Source of the DNA: Aquimarina sp. BL5
Lineage (GTDB): Bacteria > Bacteroidota > Bacteroidia > Flavobacteriales > Flavobacteriaceae
Direction: 5' to 3'
NCBI RefSeq assembly: GCF_003443675.1
Contig: NZ_CP031963.1
Location: 806,001-870,000 of the forward strand
DNA length: 64,000 nt
The notes beneath the pieces were generated by a model. The model searched no databases, was not told the origin of the DNA, and worked only from the letters and a program-made list of their open reading frames with translations. Below, piece after piece: positions 7,377-17,706 of the stretch. The stretch's first letter is position 1. Each line of letters begins with the position of its first letter. Both the position numbers and the translations under genes were made by a program.

Positions 7377-9809
7377 ATGAATAGAAAATTACGCCCTATC
7401 TTAAGTGTGCTACTCGTTCTGCACGCTACTCTTTTATTTAGTCAGAAAAAAAAACAAATTACGGCGCACAGAATAACAACAGCTCCAAAAATAGATGGTA
7501 TTCTGGATGATCTGATTTGGAAAAACATCCCTGCTTCTGGTGATTTTAGGATGTGGCAACCTGGAAATGAAGGAATAATACCAGAAAATCTTCGTACCGA
7601 AGTCAAAATGGCCTACGATAACAAAGCTGTATATTTTGCCGCGTATTTATATGATAATGAACCTAATAAAATATTAAAACAATTTAGCCAACGAGATGAT
7701 GTCTTTGCACAAGCTGACTTTTTTAATATCTCTATAAATACTTATAATGATGGGATTAATGAAACTCGATTTTTTATTACAAGTGCAGGAACAATTGGGG
7801 ATGCTAGAGCGGATCAGTTTAATGAAGATTTTAGTTACAATGTAGTTTTTAATGCTAAAATTTCCTACGATGAAAAAGGTTGGTATGCAGAATTCAAAAT
7901 CCCTTACAACGCCTTACGTTTTCCTGAAGTAGCTGTACAGCATTGGAGTATTAACTTCTATCGACGATTACAGCATAGGAATGAAACACATTCTTGGAAT
8001 TTTATAGATAATAAAATTGGGCAACGAACACAATATAATGGATTAGTAAAAGGTATAGAAAACATAAACCCTCCTGTGAGACTTACCTTTTTCCCTTTTG
8101 TACAAGGATTAGGTGCTACTTTCGATGGAAAAACTGAAACTGATTTTAGTGCCGGATTAGATGTTAAATATGGATTAAGTGATAGTTTCACATTAGATGC
8201 AACGCTAATACCTGATTTTGGACAAGCAGCTTTTGATGAAGTACGACTTAATCTAGGACCTTTCGAACAAACTTTCGGAGAGAACAGACAGTTCTTTACA
8301 GAAGGAACAGAGCTATTTAATAAAGGTCGAATCTTCTTTTCCCGACGTGTAGGTAATGGACCTTCTGGTTTTGTTTCTGAAGATGAACTTATGGAAAATG
8401 AAGTAGCTGAAGACAATCCTTCTAAGGTAAACTTACTGAACGCGCTTAAAATTTCGGGAAGAACTAAAGGAAATCTTGGTATTGGTTTTTTTAATGCTAT
8501 TACAGAAAAAACAGAGGTCCGTATAACGGATACTATTACCGGAGAACAAAGAAGTAAAGTAGTAGAACCTCTAGCTAACTACAATATATTTGTTCTGGAC
8601 CAACAGTTTAATAACAACTCATCTATTTCATTAATAAACACTAACGTAACCCGTAATGGCAGTGATTTTAGAGATGCCAATGTGACTGGTTTGGCATGGA
8701 ATCTAGCCAACAAAGCAAATTCATATAGATTAACTGGTCGGTCAATAGTAAGTCAAGTAAATCTACCAGGAGATAATATTGCAGGTTTTAGATCAGAGTT
8801 GGATTTTGATCGTATCAAAGGTAAATGGAGATATGGATTTGGACATGATCTGGCCAATACTACTTTTGACATTAATGATTTAGGAGTGAATTTTAGAAAT
8901 AACTTCAATAGTTTTAGAGTTAGTACATCCTATCAGATTTTTGAACCTACTAAATTGTTTAATAATTATAGAATCAATCTATTCGCTAGACATCGAAGAT
9001 TATACGATCCTAGTGTACAAACTTCTAATTCTGTTGGGGTGGATTGGTTTTTCGTAACCAGAGAACGCTTTGGTTTCGGAGGGTTTACAATTTATGATTC
9101 TGATACAGACGATTATTTTGAACCTAGAGTAGATGGCAGATTTGTAACATACAGTGAGAATCTGGGTGTTAACTTATGGGTATCTTCAGATTATCGCAAA
9201 AAGTTTGCTTACGATGTGCGTGTATTTCATCGTAATTGGTTTGAAGATGATCAGCAAACCTATAGTATGAACCTTTCCCCTAGATATAGATTTTCTGATA
9301 AATTCTTAGTTATTTGGGCAACCGATTACTCTATAAGAAAACGCAATTTCGGATATATTGACAATGACGATACTGATGTATTCTTGGGTCAACGAGATAT
9401 TACTACCATAGAAAACTCATTAAGTGCTAGTTACAATTTTGATCCTTATAAGGCGATTAATCTACGTTTTAGAAATTTCTGGAGTACTGCGGATTACTCC
9501 GAAAATATATTTTATACGTTAAACAATGATGGAACCCGTACTCAGACCGATTATGATGTTTCTGAAAATGATCCGAATACCAATTTTAATATATGGAATC
9601 TTGATCTAAGTTTTAGCTGGAGATTTGCTCCTGGAAGTGAAGCCACCCTACTTTATAGAAATCAAATTTTTAACCAAGATGAACTTTCTACAATTAATTA
9701 CTCTGACAGTTTGGATAATCTTTTTGGTCAACCTATCCAACATACTTTATCATTAAGAGTGGTTTATTTTCTAGACATAAATAATTTAAAAGGTTCTTTT
9801 AAGGGATAA
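7377..9809 (+). CDS. DUF5916 outer-membrane protein with CBM9-like N-domain
   Basis: 810 aa with a Sec signal peptide (about 22 residues, ending LLFSQ). Residues about 28-225 resemble the CBM9-like domain (AHRITTAPKIDGILDDLIWKN, then AYDNKAVYFAAYLYD). From about 235 to the C-terminus alternating aromatic strands (FFPFVQGLGATFDGK, LRVVYFLDI) suggest a large outer-membrane beta-barrel, as in the DUF5916 family. It stands alone between a promoter-like box and lolD. The ligand is unknown; carbohydrate binding is inferred from the CBM9 similarity only. Confidence 0.82.
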   Translation: MNRKLRPILSVLLVLHATLLFSQKKKQITAHRITTAPKIDGILDDLIWKNIPASGDFRMWQPGNEGIIPENLRTEVKMAYDNKAVYFAAYLYDNEPNKILKQFSQRDDVFAQADFFNISINTYNDGINETRFFITSAGTIGDARADQFNEDFSYNVVFNAKISYDEKGWYAEFKIPYNALRFPEVAVQHWSINFYRRLQHRNETHSWNFIDNKIGQRTQYNGLVKGIENINPPVRLTFFPFVQGLGATFDGKTETDFSAGLDVKYGLSDSFTLDATLIPDFGQAAFDEVRLNLGPFEQTFGENRQFFTEGTELFNKGRIFFSRRVGNGPSGFVSEDELMENEVAEDNPSKVNLLNALKISGRTKGNLGIGFFNAITEKTEVRITDTITGEQRSKVVEPLANYNIFVLDQQFNNNSSISLINTNVTRNGSDFRDANVTGLAWNLANKANSYRLTGRSIVSQVNLPGDNIAGFRSELDFDRIKGKWRYGFGHDLANTTFDINDLGVNFRNNFNSFRVSTSYQIFEPTKLFNNYRINLFARHRRLYDPSVQTSNSVGVDWFFVTRERFGFGGFTIYDSDTDDYFEPRVDGRFVTYSENLGVNLWVSSDYRKKFAYDVRVFHRNWFEDDQQTYSMNLSPRYRFSDKFLVIWATDYSIRKRNFGYIDNDDTDVFLGQRDITTIENSLSASYNFDPYKAINLRFRNFWSTADYSENIFYTLNNDGTRTQTDYDVSENDPNTNFNIWNLDLSFSWRFAPGSEATLLYRNQIFNQDELSTINYSDSLDNLFGQPIQHTLSLRVVYFLDINNLKGSFKG

Positions 9810-9862
9810 TCTTGCCGAATTTTAGGATATTGGTTATTTTCACTGCTTCAAGAAACGTATAG

Positions 9863-10531
9863 ATGATAAAAGCTAAAAATATTCACAAAAATTATGGAGA
9901 CCTGCACGTATTAAAAGGTGTTGATCTACATATTAAAGAAGGTGAAATTGTTTCTATAGTGGGAGCTTCTGGAGCAGGAAAAACTACTTTGTTACAGATT
10001 TTAGGAACATTAGATAGAGCATCAGAGCTAAAAGGGAGTGATTTGTCGATCAATAATAACATTATCAATTTCTTATCTGAAAAACAATTATCTAAATTCC
10101 GAAATGAGCAATTAGGGTTTATTTTTCAATTCCACCAGTTACTACCAGAATTTACAGCCTTAGAAAATGTATGTATTCCGGCATTTATCAAAAAAGTTCC
10201 AAAAGCTGAAGCAGAAAAAAGAGCAAAGGAACTACTGGATTTTTTAGGTTTGGGACATCGATATGATCATAAACCTGCAGAACTTTCTGGTGGTGAACAA
10301 CAAAGGGTTGCAGTAGCACGCTCATTAATTAATAATCCGAAGGTGATTTTTGCAGATGAACCCTCTGGTAATCTAGACAGTGAGTCTGCAGAGAATTTAC
10401 ATAAACTATTCTTTAAGCTTAGGGATGAATATGGTCAAACCTTTGTTATTGTTACCCATAATGAAGAGTTAGCGGATATGGCAGACAGAAAACTAGTGAT
10501 GGTTGATGGTAAAATTGTAGATAAAACATAA
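9863..10531 (+). CDS. lolD: ABC transporter ATPase, LolD type
   Basis: 222 aa ATPase with Walker [10 protein letters not shown] (about residues 34-42), Q-loop [18 protein letters not shown], signature [15 protein letters not shown] and Walker B VIFADEP followed by SGNLDS. The Q-loop form matches LolD/MacB/FtsE-type ATPases. LolD would power lipoprotein release from the inner membrane, but the cognate permease is not in the window, so the specific role is inferred from similarity. Confidence 0.82.
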   Translation: MIKAKNIHKNYGDLHVLKGVDLHIKEGEIVSIVGASGAGKTTLLQILGTLDRASELKGSDLSINNNIINFLSEKQLSKFRNEQLGFIFQFHQLLPEFTALENVCIPAFIKKVPKAEAEKRAKELLDFLGLGHRYDHKPAELSGGEQQRVAVARSLINNPKVIFADEPSGNLDSESAENLHKLFFKLRDEYGQTFVIVTHNEELADMADRKLVMVDGKIVDKT

Positions 10532-10581
10532 TCGTATTCATCTTTTTAATTTTTGAAATTTTCAATATTGATTAATACTTC

Positions 10582-11355
10582 GTGAAGAAACTAAACAAAT
10601 CCGAACTCAAAGAATTTCTTGACGAAAAAGCTGCTTTTTATGAACAACCAAAATTCATAGAAACAGATCCAGTTCAAATTCCACATCTTTTTACACAAAA
10701 AGAAGATAAAGAAATAGCAGGTTTCCTGACGGCAACAATTTCCTGGGGTAATCGTAAAAGTATTCTTACCAATGCTCATAAGCTAATGCTCTTGATGAGA
10801 AATTCTCCTTATGATTTTGTAATGAATCATACAGATACTGATCTAGATGATTTAGAAGGTTTCGTCCATAGAACTTTTAATCATATTGATCTAACATACT
10901 TTATCAAAGCATTGCGGAATCTCTATATTAAATTCGAAGATATGGAAGGTTTTTTTAACCAATATGCAAACGATGAATATCTACAAACTGCAATTCATCA
11001 TTTTAAAAAAGAATTTTTCAGCTTACCGCACGAAACGAGAACCGAAAAACACGTAAGCGATCCGCACAAAAACTCTGCTGCTAAACGAATAAATATGTTT
11101 TTTAGATGGATGATACGGGATTCCAACGCCGGTGTGGACTTAGGAATCTGGAATAGCCTATCCCCTTCCCAATTATCTTGTCCTTTAGATGTACATTCTG
11201 GTAATGTTGCTAGAAAACTAAATCTGCTAAGTAGAAAACAAAACGATGCCAAAGCATTACATCAGCTTGATGTTAATTTAAGGTTATTAGATCCACTAGA
11301 CCCTGTAAAATATGATTATGCGCTATTTGGTTTAGGTGTTTTTGAAAAATTTTAG
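10582..11355 (+). CDS. TIGR02757 family protein
   Basis: 257 aa cytosolic protein starting at GTG. It contains the family's conserved stretches AGFLTATISWGNRKSIL, FFRWMIRDSNAGVDLGIW and CPLDVHSGNVARKLNLL. TIGR02757/DUF2400 proteins look distantly related to helix-hairpin-helix DNA glycosylases, but I know of no established function. It is 50 bp downstream of lolD on the same strand and may share its transcript. Confidence 0.88.
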   Translation: MKKLNKSELKEFLDEKAAFYEQPKFIETDPVQIPHLFTQKEDKEIAGFLTATISWGNRKSILTNAHKLMLLMRNSPYDFVMNHTDTDLDDLEGFVHRTFNHIDLTYFIKALRNLYIKFEDMEGFFNQYANDEYLQTAIHHFKKEFFSLPHETRTEKHVSDPHKNSAAKRINMFFRWMIRDSNAGVDLGIWNSLSPSQLSCPLDVHSGNVARKLNLLSRKQNDAKALHQLDVNLRLLDPLDPVKYDYALFGLGVFEKF

Positions 11356-11465
11356 CTTAGAATAATTCTAAAGAGTAACATCCTGTTTACATTCTAAACA
11401 TTAGGTTGACGTTTCTTTAATAAACATAAAACATTTTCATAAAGTTATTCAGCTTATGGTCGTAG

Positions 11466-11473
11466 TAAATTTG
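11466..11473 (+). promoter_or_regulatory. -7 box upstream of the PhoX-like gene
   Basis: TAAATTTG, exact TAnnTTTG match, 23 bp before the ATG. No clear -33 TTG. Confidence 0.45.
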
Positions 11474-11496
11474 TCAAAACAAAAATTTACACAATC

Positions 11497-12957
11497 ATGA
11501 AAAATTACTTAAGACTTCTTGCGCTATGTTGCGGTTTGCTATTCATTTCTTGTAACGATGATGATGATACTTCAACACCACCTATAGGAGATCTAATTGA
11601 ATTAGAAAGCAGATCAACCTCGCCTGTTCTTCTGAAAAAAATGTCTGGTTTCACAGATATTGAAATCTACAATTTACTTTCATCAGAAGATACGTACATT
11701 CCTAATTTTACTTACGGTTCTATGGCCGACGGAGCAGGTTTACTTCGTAATGCAGATGGAACATATACGTTAATAAATAATATAGAAGCAGACTACGCTA
11801 TAGCAAGAATCACATTAGATGAAACTTTTAAACCTATAAAAGGAGAACATATTCTTAATGCGGTTGCTACTGCAGAAACAGCTCAATGTTCAGGTTCTAT
11901 GATCTCTCCAGAGGAACACGGTTTTGGTCCTATGTATTTATCTGGAGGAGAATGGGGAGGAAATTCTAAAGGGGTTTTCGCTACTGATCCATACAGAGAC
12001 CCTTCTGTTGCTTCTACTCCAAGAATGTTAACTGCAATGGGACAATGGTCTACAGAAAATGCAGTAGCAATTGGAAAAGATGCTTATTCAGATAAAACAG
12101 TGGTATTTATAGGCGATGACAACAGTAATAACGAGATTCCTTCTGGTCAGTTGGGTATGTATGTTGGAAACCGAGGAGATCTTGAAGGAGGAAAACTATA
12201 TGGACTAAAAGTTACTTCTCCCGGAATTACATATGAAATGGATATGGAAGAAGGTACAGCATATGATATGGAGTTCGTAGAACTTACCGAAAAAGATATT
12301 GATCTATTAGATACTGAAGCTAAATCAAAAGGTGTCATGGGATTCTCTAGATTAGAGGATATCGACTGGAGAAGAGGCTCTGCTACTAACAATAGAGAAG
12401 TATATTTAGCAGTGACAGGTAGAGATAAACCAGACCTTATCGGAAAAGGAACTCGCTCTGGAAGAGTTTATAAAGTAGTATTGAACGAAAATGATCCTAC
12501 TGGAGCTGGTAAAATTACTTGTGTATTAGATGGTGACAAAGAAGGCGGCAAAGCTGAAGCTTTTCACAGTCCAGATAATATTTTAGTAACAGAAAATTAT
12601 GCCTATATCCAGGAAGATCCAAACGGAATTCAGGATTTTAAACCAGCCGCTGCTCATTACGCCAGATTATACCAATATGATCTTAATTCAGGAGCTCTAA
12701 AAGCGGTTTTAGAATGTGATCAAGTAGCTGCTGCCGCTCAAGGGTATGGTCCTGCAGATAGAACTTGGGAAATAACAGGAATGATTGATATCTCTGATAT
12801 TATTGGTGTTGATGAAACATTTATCTTAATTACTCAAAATCACGGTTGGGAAAAAACAGATGGAACACCTTTTACAGATCCTAATGCCAACCCAAATGTG
12901 GCAGACAGCAGAAAAGAAGGAAGTATGATGTATATAGTTAAGGGATTAGGAAGATAA
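11497..12957 (+). CDS. PhoX/DUF839-like lipoprotein (putative phosphatase)
   Basis: 486 aa lipoprotein with lipobox FISC near residue 19 followed by a run of Asp. The body resembles PhoX/DUF839 calcium-dependent phosphatases: MADGAGLLRNADGTYTLINN early, FSRLEDIDWR and REVYLAVTGRD near the middle, and HSPDNILVTENYAYIQED late, the usual places for metal-binding acidic residues. Such proteins hydrolyse phosphomonoesters in the periplasm or at the surface. The assignment rests on motif pattern, and the active-site set should be checked by alignment. The next gene, a di-haem peroxidase, begins 23 bp after the stop. Confidence 0.7.
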   Translation: MKNYLRLLALCCGLLFISCNDDDDTSTPPIGDLIELESRSTSPVLLKKMSGFTDIEIYNLLSSEDTYIPNFTYGSMADGAGLLRNADGTYTLINNIEADYAIARITLDETFKPIKGEHILNAVATAETAQCSGSMISPEEHGFGPMYLSGGEWGGNSKGVFATDPYRDPSVASTPRMLTAMGQWSTENAVAIGKDAYSDKTVVFIGDDNSNNEIPSGQLGMYVGNRGDLEGGKLYGLKVTSPGITYEMDMEEGTAYDMEFVELTEKDIDLLDTEAKSKGVMGFSRLEDIDWRRGSATNNREVYLAVTGRDKPDLIGKGTRSGRVYKVVLNENDPTGAGKITCVLDGDKEGGKAEAFHSPDNILVTENYAYIQEDPNGIQDFKPAAAHYARLYQYDLNSGALKAVLECDQVAAAAQGYGPADRTWEITGMIDISDIIGVDETFILITQNHGWEKTDGTPFTDPNANPNVADSRKEGSMMYIVKGLGR

Positions 12958-12980
12958 TATTTATATCAGATTATAATAAA

Positions 12981-14783
12981 ATGCAGTTATTTTTAAACTA
13001 TAAAATTAGTAAAGAGGCTTGTCGTATGATAAGCCTCTTTATGTTATTTATCATATTTTCTTGTACTAAGGAAAAAAAGACAGAAAAACTACCGGTTAAT
13101 ACAATTATGCAACAACAATTTGATGCAGACATTTTAGCTACGATTGTATATCTCGATAGTATTAATCAAAATCCATCTAATGCCGAAAACAATTTTAAGG
13201 AAGCTAAAAAATATTTCAAAAAGTTAGAGCCTATACTATCAGGCTTGGATGTAGAGAATTATGGATTTCTTAATCAACCAAATATTTTAAAAGTCGAAGA
13301 AGAAGATTTTACAGATATCAAAATTAAATCCCCAAGTGGTTTTCAAGTTCTTGAAGAAGAGCTTTTTGCAGATAAAATAGATACAATCGCAATTATAAAA
13401 CATGTTAATCTAATCACAGGTAGATTAAAGCTTATTAAAAAAAATACAAGCTTTGATCACCTAAAACCATATCATTTTCTGTGGTTACTTAGAAAAGCAA
13501 TAGTAAGAGTAGCACTTACAGGGATTACCGGTTTTGATTCTCCGGTATTAGAAAACTCATTAGGAGATTCTCGAATAGTTTACCAAAGCTTGCATACATA
13601 TTTATCAATCTTTAAGGATGAATTTAGTGATAAAAACCTATTCAATACATGGCAAACTGAAATCGAAACTACTCTGGATAATTTAGAAGGAAATTTTAAT
13701 AAATTTGACAGGTATCATTTCATCAAAAACCATACACACAAACAGTTAAACCTGTGGAATCAGACAGTAACGGACTGGGAGGTAAAATTTCCTTTCGAAT
13801 TGGCAATAAAAAATGATGCTACTTCTCTATTTTCGTCAAACACTTTTAATGTGAATTATTTTGCTGATCAAAGTCAAAAAGAACTAAGTTCAGAAAAAGT
13901 AATACTCGGTAAAAGATTGTTTTATGATACCAATCTCTCATCTACTAAAAAGATAAGCTGTGCGACTTGTCATCAACCCGAAAAAGCATTTACAGATGGG
14001 CTAAAAATTTCTAAAGGGGTCACTCGTAACAGCCCAACGCTAATGTATGCAGCATTACAACAAGCTTTCTTTTATGATAAGAGAGCTGGTGGACTAGAAG
14101 GCCAAATCATAAATGTAGTGGAGAATCAAAATGAATTTCATACAGACTTAGAAACTTTAGAAAATGCTGTTTTAGCAGATACTACATATATTAAAGACTT
14201 TTCAAAGGTATACCCAAATCGAAAAATAAATAATAATGATATTAGAAATGCCATTGCAAGCTATATCAGAAGTTTAATTCCCTTTAATTCTAAATTTGAT
14301 AGAAATATAAATAATATTGAGAACACTCTTTCTCAGAATGAAATTAATGGTTTTAATCTTTTTAATGGTAAAGCCAAATGTGCTACTTGTCATTTTGCTC
14401 CATTATTTAATGGTACCGTTCCTCCGGATTATAAAGAATCTGAAATAGAACTAATTGGGGTTCCTGCATCCAATGATACTATTAATGCAGTTATAAGTGA
14501 AGACTTAGGAAGATATATGGTGTATCAAACACCTGAACGAAAACACTTTTTTAAAACGCCAACAGTACGAAACGCCGATATAACGGGGCCATACATGCAT
14601 AATGGGGTATATAATACATTAGAAGAAGTTATGGATTTTTATAATCGTGGTGGCGGAGCTGGTATAGGAATAGATCAACCATATCAAACCTTGCCTCCAG
14701 ATCCTCTAAATTTAACAAAACATGAGATTGATGATATTATTGCTTTTATAAAAAGTTTAAACGAAAATATGGGTGAATATTAG
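12981..14783 (+). CDS. Di-haem cytochrome c peroxidase/MauG family lipoprotein
   Basis: 600 aa. The signal ends in a lipobox FIIFSC (Cys about residue 28), so it is a periplasm-facing or surface lipoprotein. The first 290 residues are alpha-helical with no family I recognise. Residues about 300-600 are a di-haem peroxidase domain with two CxxCH sites (CATCHQPEKAFTDG near 328 and CATCHFAPLFNG near 470) and the conserved FKTPTVRNADITGPYMHNG. It reduces peroxide or oxidises a partner. The ATG at 12981 keeps basic residues in the signal; an ATG at 13026 is possible. Close coupling to the PhoX-like gene suggests one unit. Confidence 0.88.
   Translation: MQLFLNYKISKEACRMISLFMLFIIFSCTKEKKTEKLPVNTIMQQQFDADILATIVYLDSINQNPSNAENNFKEAKKYFKKLEPILSGLDVENYGFLNQPNILKVEEEDFTDIKIKSPSGFQVLEEELFADKIDTIAIIKHVNLITGRLKLIKKNTSFDHLKPYHFLWLLRKAIVRVALTGITGFDSPVLENSLGDSRIVYQSLHTYLSIFKDEFSDKNLFNTWQTEIETTLDNLEGNFNKFDRYHFIKNHTHKQLNLWNQTVTDWEVKFPFELAIKNDATSLFSSNTFNVNYFADQSQKELSSEKVILGKRLFYDTNLSSTKKISCATCHQPEKAFTDGLKISKGVTRNSPTLMYAALQQAFFYDKRAGGLEGQIINVVENQNEFHTDLETLENAVLADTTYIKDFSKVYPNRKINNNDIRNAIASYIRSLIPFNSKFDRNINNIENTLSQNEINGFNLFNGKAKCATCHFAPLFNGTVPPDYKESEIELIGVPASNDTINAVISEDLGRYMVYQTPERKHFFKTPTVRNADITGPYMHNGVYNTLEEVMDFYNRGGGAGIGIDQPYQTLPPDPLNLTKHEIDDIIAFIKSLNENMGEY
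13011..13040 (+). promoter_or_regulatory. Hairpin over the start region of the peroxidase gene
   Basis: Perfect 10-bp stem AAAGAGGCTT / AAGCCTCTTT with a 10-nt loop that contains the in-frame ATG at 13026. It could be a leaky terminator after the PhoX-like gene or an element modulating translation of the peroxidase. Confidence 0.5.
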
Positions 14784-14889
14784 ATATTTAGGTGTTTTTG
14801 GAATAATCTGAGTAGGGAATCCTTAATTTGTGATTTTTTTTTGTTAATTTTATTAAGAATTGTTTCAAATAAGGCAATTCCTGATGAAG

Positions 14890-16101
14890 ATGATCGTACC
14901 AGCATTCCCTGTAAATGAAGATTTTAGAATTGAAGCTTTAAAATCGTTGAATATTCTTGATACCAAATCTGAAGATAAGTTTGATGAGATTACAGCGCTG
15001 GCTGCATATTTGTGTGATACAGAAATTGCTTTAATATCGTTAGTAGATAATGATAGAGAATGGTTTAAGTCTTCATACGGCTTTTCGACTACTGAAATCC
15101 CAAGAAAACATTCTTTCTGTGCACATGCAATTCTGGAACCGGATACTCCATTAATAGTTAATGATGCCAGAACAGATGAACGTTTTCACGATAACCCGCT
15201 TACTTTAAACGGTACGGTAATCTTTTATGCCAGCATCGCGCTTATTGATAAAAATGGGTTTGCACTAGGAACTTTATGTGTGATTGATCGGCAACCCAAA
15301 GAACTCAGTGACAAACAACTAGAAGCTTTAAAATCACTTGCTCATCAAGTTGTTATTTTATTTGAACTCAATAAAAAAAATGATGATTTAAAAAAGGTAG
15401 AAGATAAACTGAGAAAACGAAATGAATCTTTAAAAGAATTTGCCAGAGTAATTTCTCATGATTTAAAAATGCCATTAGCAAATGTTATTACCACTTCGGA
15501 TTTATTAAAATTGAAATTAGCAAATAATCTAGATAAGGAAACTTCAGAATATTTTGAATATATAAAACAGTCCTCATTTTCGATGAGTGATTATATTAAT
15601 GATGTCTTAGATCATTATGAAAGTGATAGCTTAGCTCAAAATAAACCAGAACTATTTAAACTTAACCACCTTCTTAGAGAAATTGCAGAGCTACTAAGCA
15701 TAAAACCAGATTGCACAATCAATTTCCCGGAATCAAACCCTGCTTTGAATTGTAATAAATCTGCATTAAAACAGATTTTTTTTAATCTGATAGGTAATAG
15801 TATCAAGTATAATGATAAAGAACATATTATAATAGATATAGAACATACAGAGGACAATATCTTTTATTTTTTTAAGATCACTGACAACGGAATGGGTATC
15901 CCAGATAATCAGATAGATTCTATTTTCGAACTATTTACTACGGCTAACGGAACTGACCGAAGTGGTAATAAAGGGAATGGAATAGGACTTTCTACCGTAA
16001 AAAAATTAGTAGAGACACTTGGAGGGTGTATCAAGGTGAAATCTGACCTTGGAGTACAAACATCATTTAATTTTTCTATTAAAAAACAAACAAAAATCTA
16101 A
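14890..16101 (+). CDS. GAF-domain sensor histidine kinase
   Basis: 403 aa cytosolic kinase from the ATG at 14890 (an ATG at 14884 and a TTG at 14860 are alternatives; MIVPAFPVNEDFRIEALKS matches the usual family start). A GAF domain covers about residues 20-155 (CDTEIALISLVDNDREWFKS, RKHSFCAHAI). A short coiled coil leads to the H-box FARVISHDLKMPLAN, then N-box NLIGNSIKYND, DNGMGIP and GNGIGLSTVKKL. There is no transmembrane segment and no response regulator nearby, so signal and partner are unknown. Its end overlaps by 4 bp the end of the convergent FAD oxidoreductase gene. Confidence 0.92.
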   Translation: MIVPAFPVNEDFRIEALKSLNILDTKSEDKFDEITALAAYLCDTEIALISLVDNDREWFKSSYGFSTTEIPRKHSFCAHAILEPDTPLIVNDARTDERFHDNPLTLNGTVIFYASIALIDKNGFALGTLCVIDRQPKELSDKQLEALKSLAHQVVILFELNKKNDDLKKVEDKLRKRNESLKEFARVISHDLKMPLANVITTSDLLKLKLANNLDKETSEYFEYIKQSSFSMSDYINDVLDHYESDSLAQNKPELFKLNHLLREIAELLSIKPDCTINFPESNPALNCNKSALKQIFFNLIGNSIKYNDKEHIIIDIEHTEDNIFYFFKITDNGMGIPDNQIDSIFELFTTANGTDRSGNKGNGIGLSTVKKLVETLGGCIKVKSDLGVQTSFNFSIKKQTKI

Positions 16102-17654
16102 GCTATAGTAGCTACGCAAGCTTCAGTACACTTTTCTCCGTCTATTGCTGCAGAAATGATTCCTCCCGCATAACCGGCACCTTCTCCACAAGGATAGAGT
16201 CCTTTTATTTGTGTATGTTCTAACGTGTATCGATCTCTTGGTATTCTTACAGGAGATGAAGTTCTGGATTCTGGAGCGTGAACAACGGCTTCATTTGTTA
16301 GATACCCGCGCATACTTTTATCAAAAGCCTTAAAACCCTCCCTAAGTGTATTATGAATAAACTTTGGGAAAACTTCATTCATATCTACAGATGTCAAACC
16401 AGGTTTGTATGAGGTCTCGGGTAAATCCAAAGATGTCTTTCCCTGTGTTAGATCTACTAAGCGTTGTGCAGGAACCCGTTGAGTTTCTCCGGCTAGAAGC
16501 CAAGCTTGCTGTTCTATTTTTTTCTGAAAATAAATTCCAGCCAAAGGTCCATATTCAGAAAACTCTTTAAAATCTTCTAAACGTAATTCCACTACAATTC
16601 CGCTATTAGATGTAGGTTGATCTCTTTTTGACGGTGACCAGCCATTAGTAACTACTTCTCCAGGACTCGTAGCACAAGGAGCAATCACTCCGCCCGGACA
16701 CATACAGAAAGAATACATTCCTCTCCCCTTTACCTGTTTTACTATACTATAAGGAGATGGAGGAAGATATGGCCCTCGAACATCACATTTATACTGTATT
16801 TGATCGATTAATTGTTGAGAATGTTCTACTCTAACGCCTAATGCAAATGGTTTTGCTTCTATTTCAATCTGTTTTTTATATAATAACTCAAAAACATCTC
16901 TGGCCGAATGTCCTGTAGCCAGAATTACTTTATTGGTATCGATCGTATCACCATTTTGTAATGTTACACCAGCAATTTTAGAATTCTTGATACTAAAATC
17001 AGTTACACGTGTTTCAAAATGTATTTCTCCGCCATGTTCTTTTATTTTTTCTCTAATAGCCGCTATAATCGCGGGTAATTTATTCGTTCCTATATGAGGG
17101 TGTGCTTCTACTAAAATCTGATCCGTTGCTCCAAAAGCAACTAACAATTGAAGAATACGGTTTACATCTCCCCTTTTCTTAGAACGTGTATATAACTTAC
17201 CATCACTGTAGGTACCTGCTCCTCCTTCTCCAAAACAATAATTAGAATCTTCATTTACAATATGATCTCTATTTATTGCTTTAAGATCTCTCCTTCTGTT
17301 ACGAACATCCTTGCCTCTTTCTAATACTATCGGCTTATAACCTAATTCTACACAGCGTAAAGCAGCAAATAATCCTGCTGGACCTGCTCCAATAATGACA
17401 ATCTCGCTTGCTTTTGATACATCTGGATATTCTGGTAACTGAATTGATTCTTCTACAAAATCTTCCTGTACATATACCTTTATTTTCAGATTTACTTTAA
17501 TAGCTTTTTGACGAGCATCAATAGATCGTTTTAAAATTTGGATGTGTCTTATTTCTTTTAAAGAGATACCATTCTTTCTAGACACTTGGGATTTCAACCG
17601 ATCAGAATCTGCCGCTATTTCTGGTGTTACTTGTATGCTAAATTCGTGTTGCAA
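16098..17654 (-). CDS. FAD-dependent oxidoreductase (COG2509-like)
   Basis: 518 aa. An N-terminal region of about 80 residues precedes an FAD-binding Rossmann fold, IVIIGAGPAGLFAALRC (about residue 86). Further family features are CFGEGGAGTYSDGKLYTRSKKRG, LATGHSARDVFELL and the C-terminal GLYPCGEGAGYAGGI. These proteins form the uncharacterised FAD dehydrogenase family COG2509. Substrate unknown. The gene ends inside the last codons of the kinase gene on the other strand. Confidence 0.9.
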   Translation of the reverse strand: MQHEFSIQVTPEIAADSDRLKSQVSRKNGISLKEIRHIQILKRSIDARQKAIKVNLKIKVYVQEDFVEESIQLPEYPDVSKASEIVIIGAGPAGLFAALRCVELGYKPIVLERGKDVRNRRRDLKAINRDHIVNEDSNYCFGEGGAGTYSDGKLYTRSKKRGDVNRILQLLVAFGATDQILVEAHPHIGTNKLPAIIAAIREKIKEHGGEIHFETRVTDFSIKNSKIAGVTLQNGDTIDTNKVILATGHSARDVFELLYKKQIEIEAKPFALGVRVEHSQQLIDQIQYKCDVRGPYLPPSPYSIVKQVKGRGMYSFCMCPGGVIAPCATSPGEVVTNGWSPSKRDQPTSNSGIVVELRLEDFKEFSEYGPLAGIYFQKKIEQQAWLLAGETQRVPAQRLVDLTQGKTSLDLPETSYKPGLTSVDMNEVFPKFIHNTLREGFKAFDKSMRGYLTNEAVVHAPESRTSSPVRIPRDRYTLEHTQIKGLYPCGEGAGYAGGIISAAIDGEKCTEACVATIA

Positions 17655-17706
17655 AGGATCTTAATTCTAGTTTTTCGCGAAGATACAATGTTATAAAAAA
17701 ACAAAT

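Noticed and set aside
7958..8416. 152-codon antisense frame within the DUF5916 gene
   Set aside because: Ser/Pro-rich shadow translation opposite a well-supported gene.
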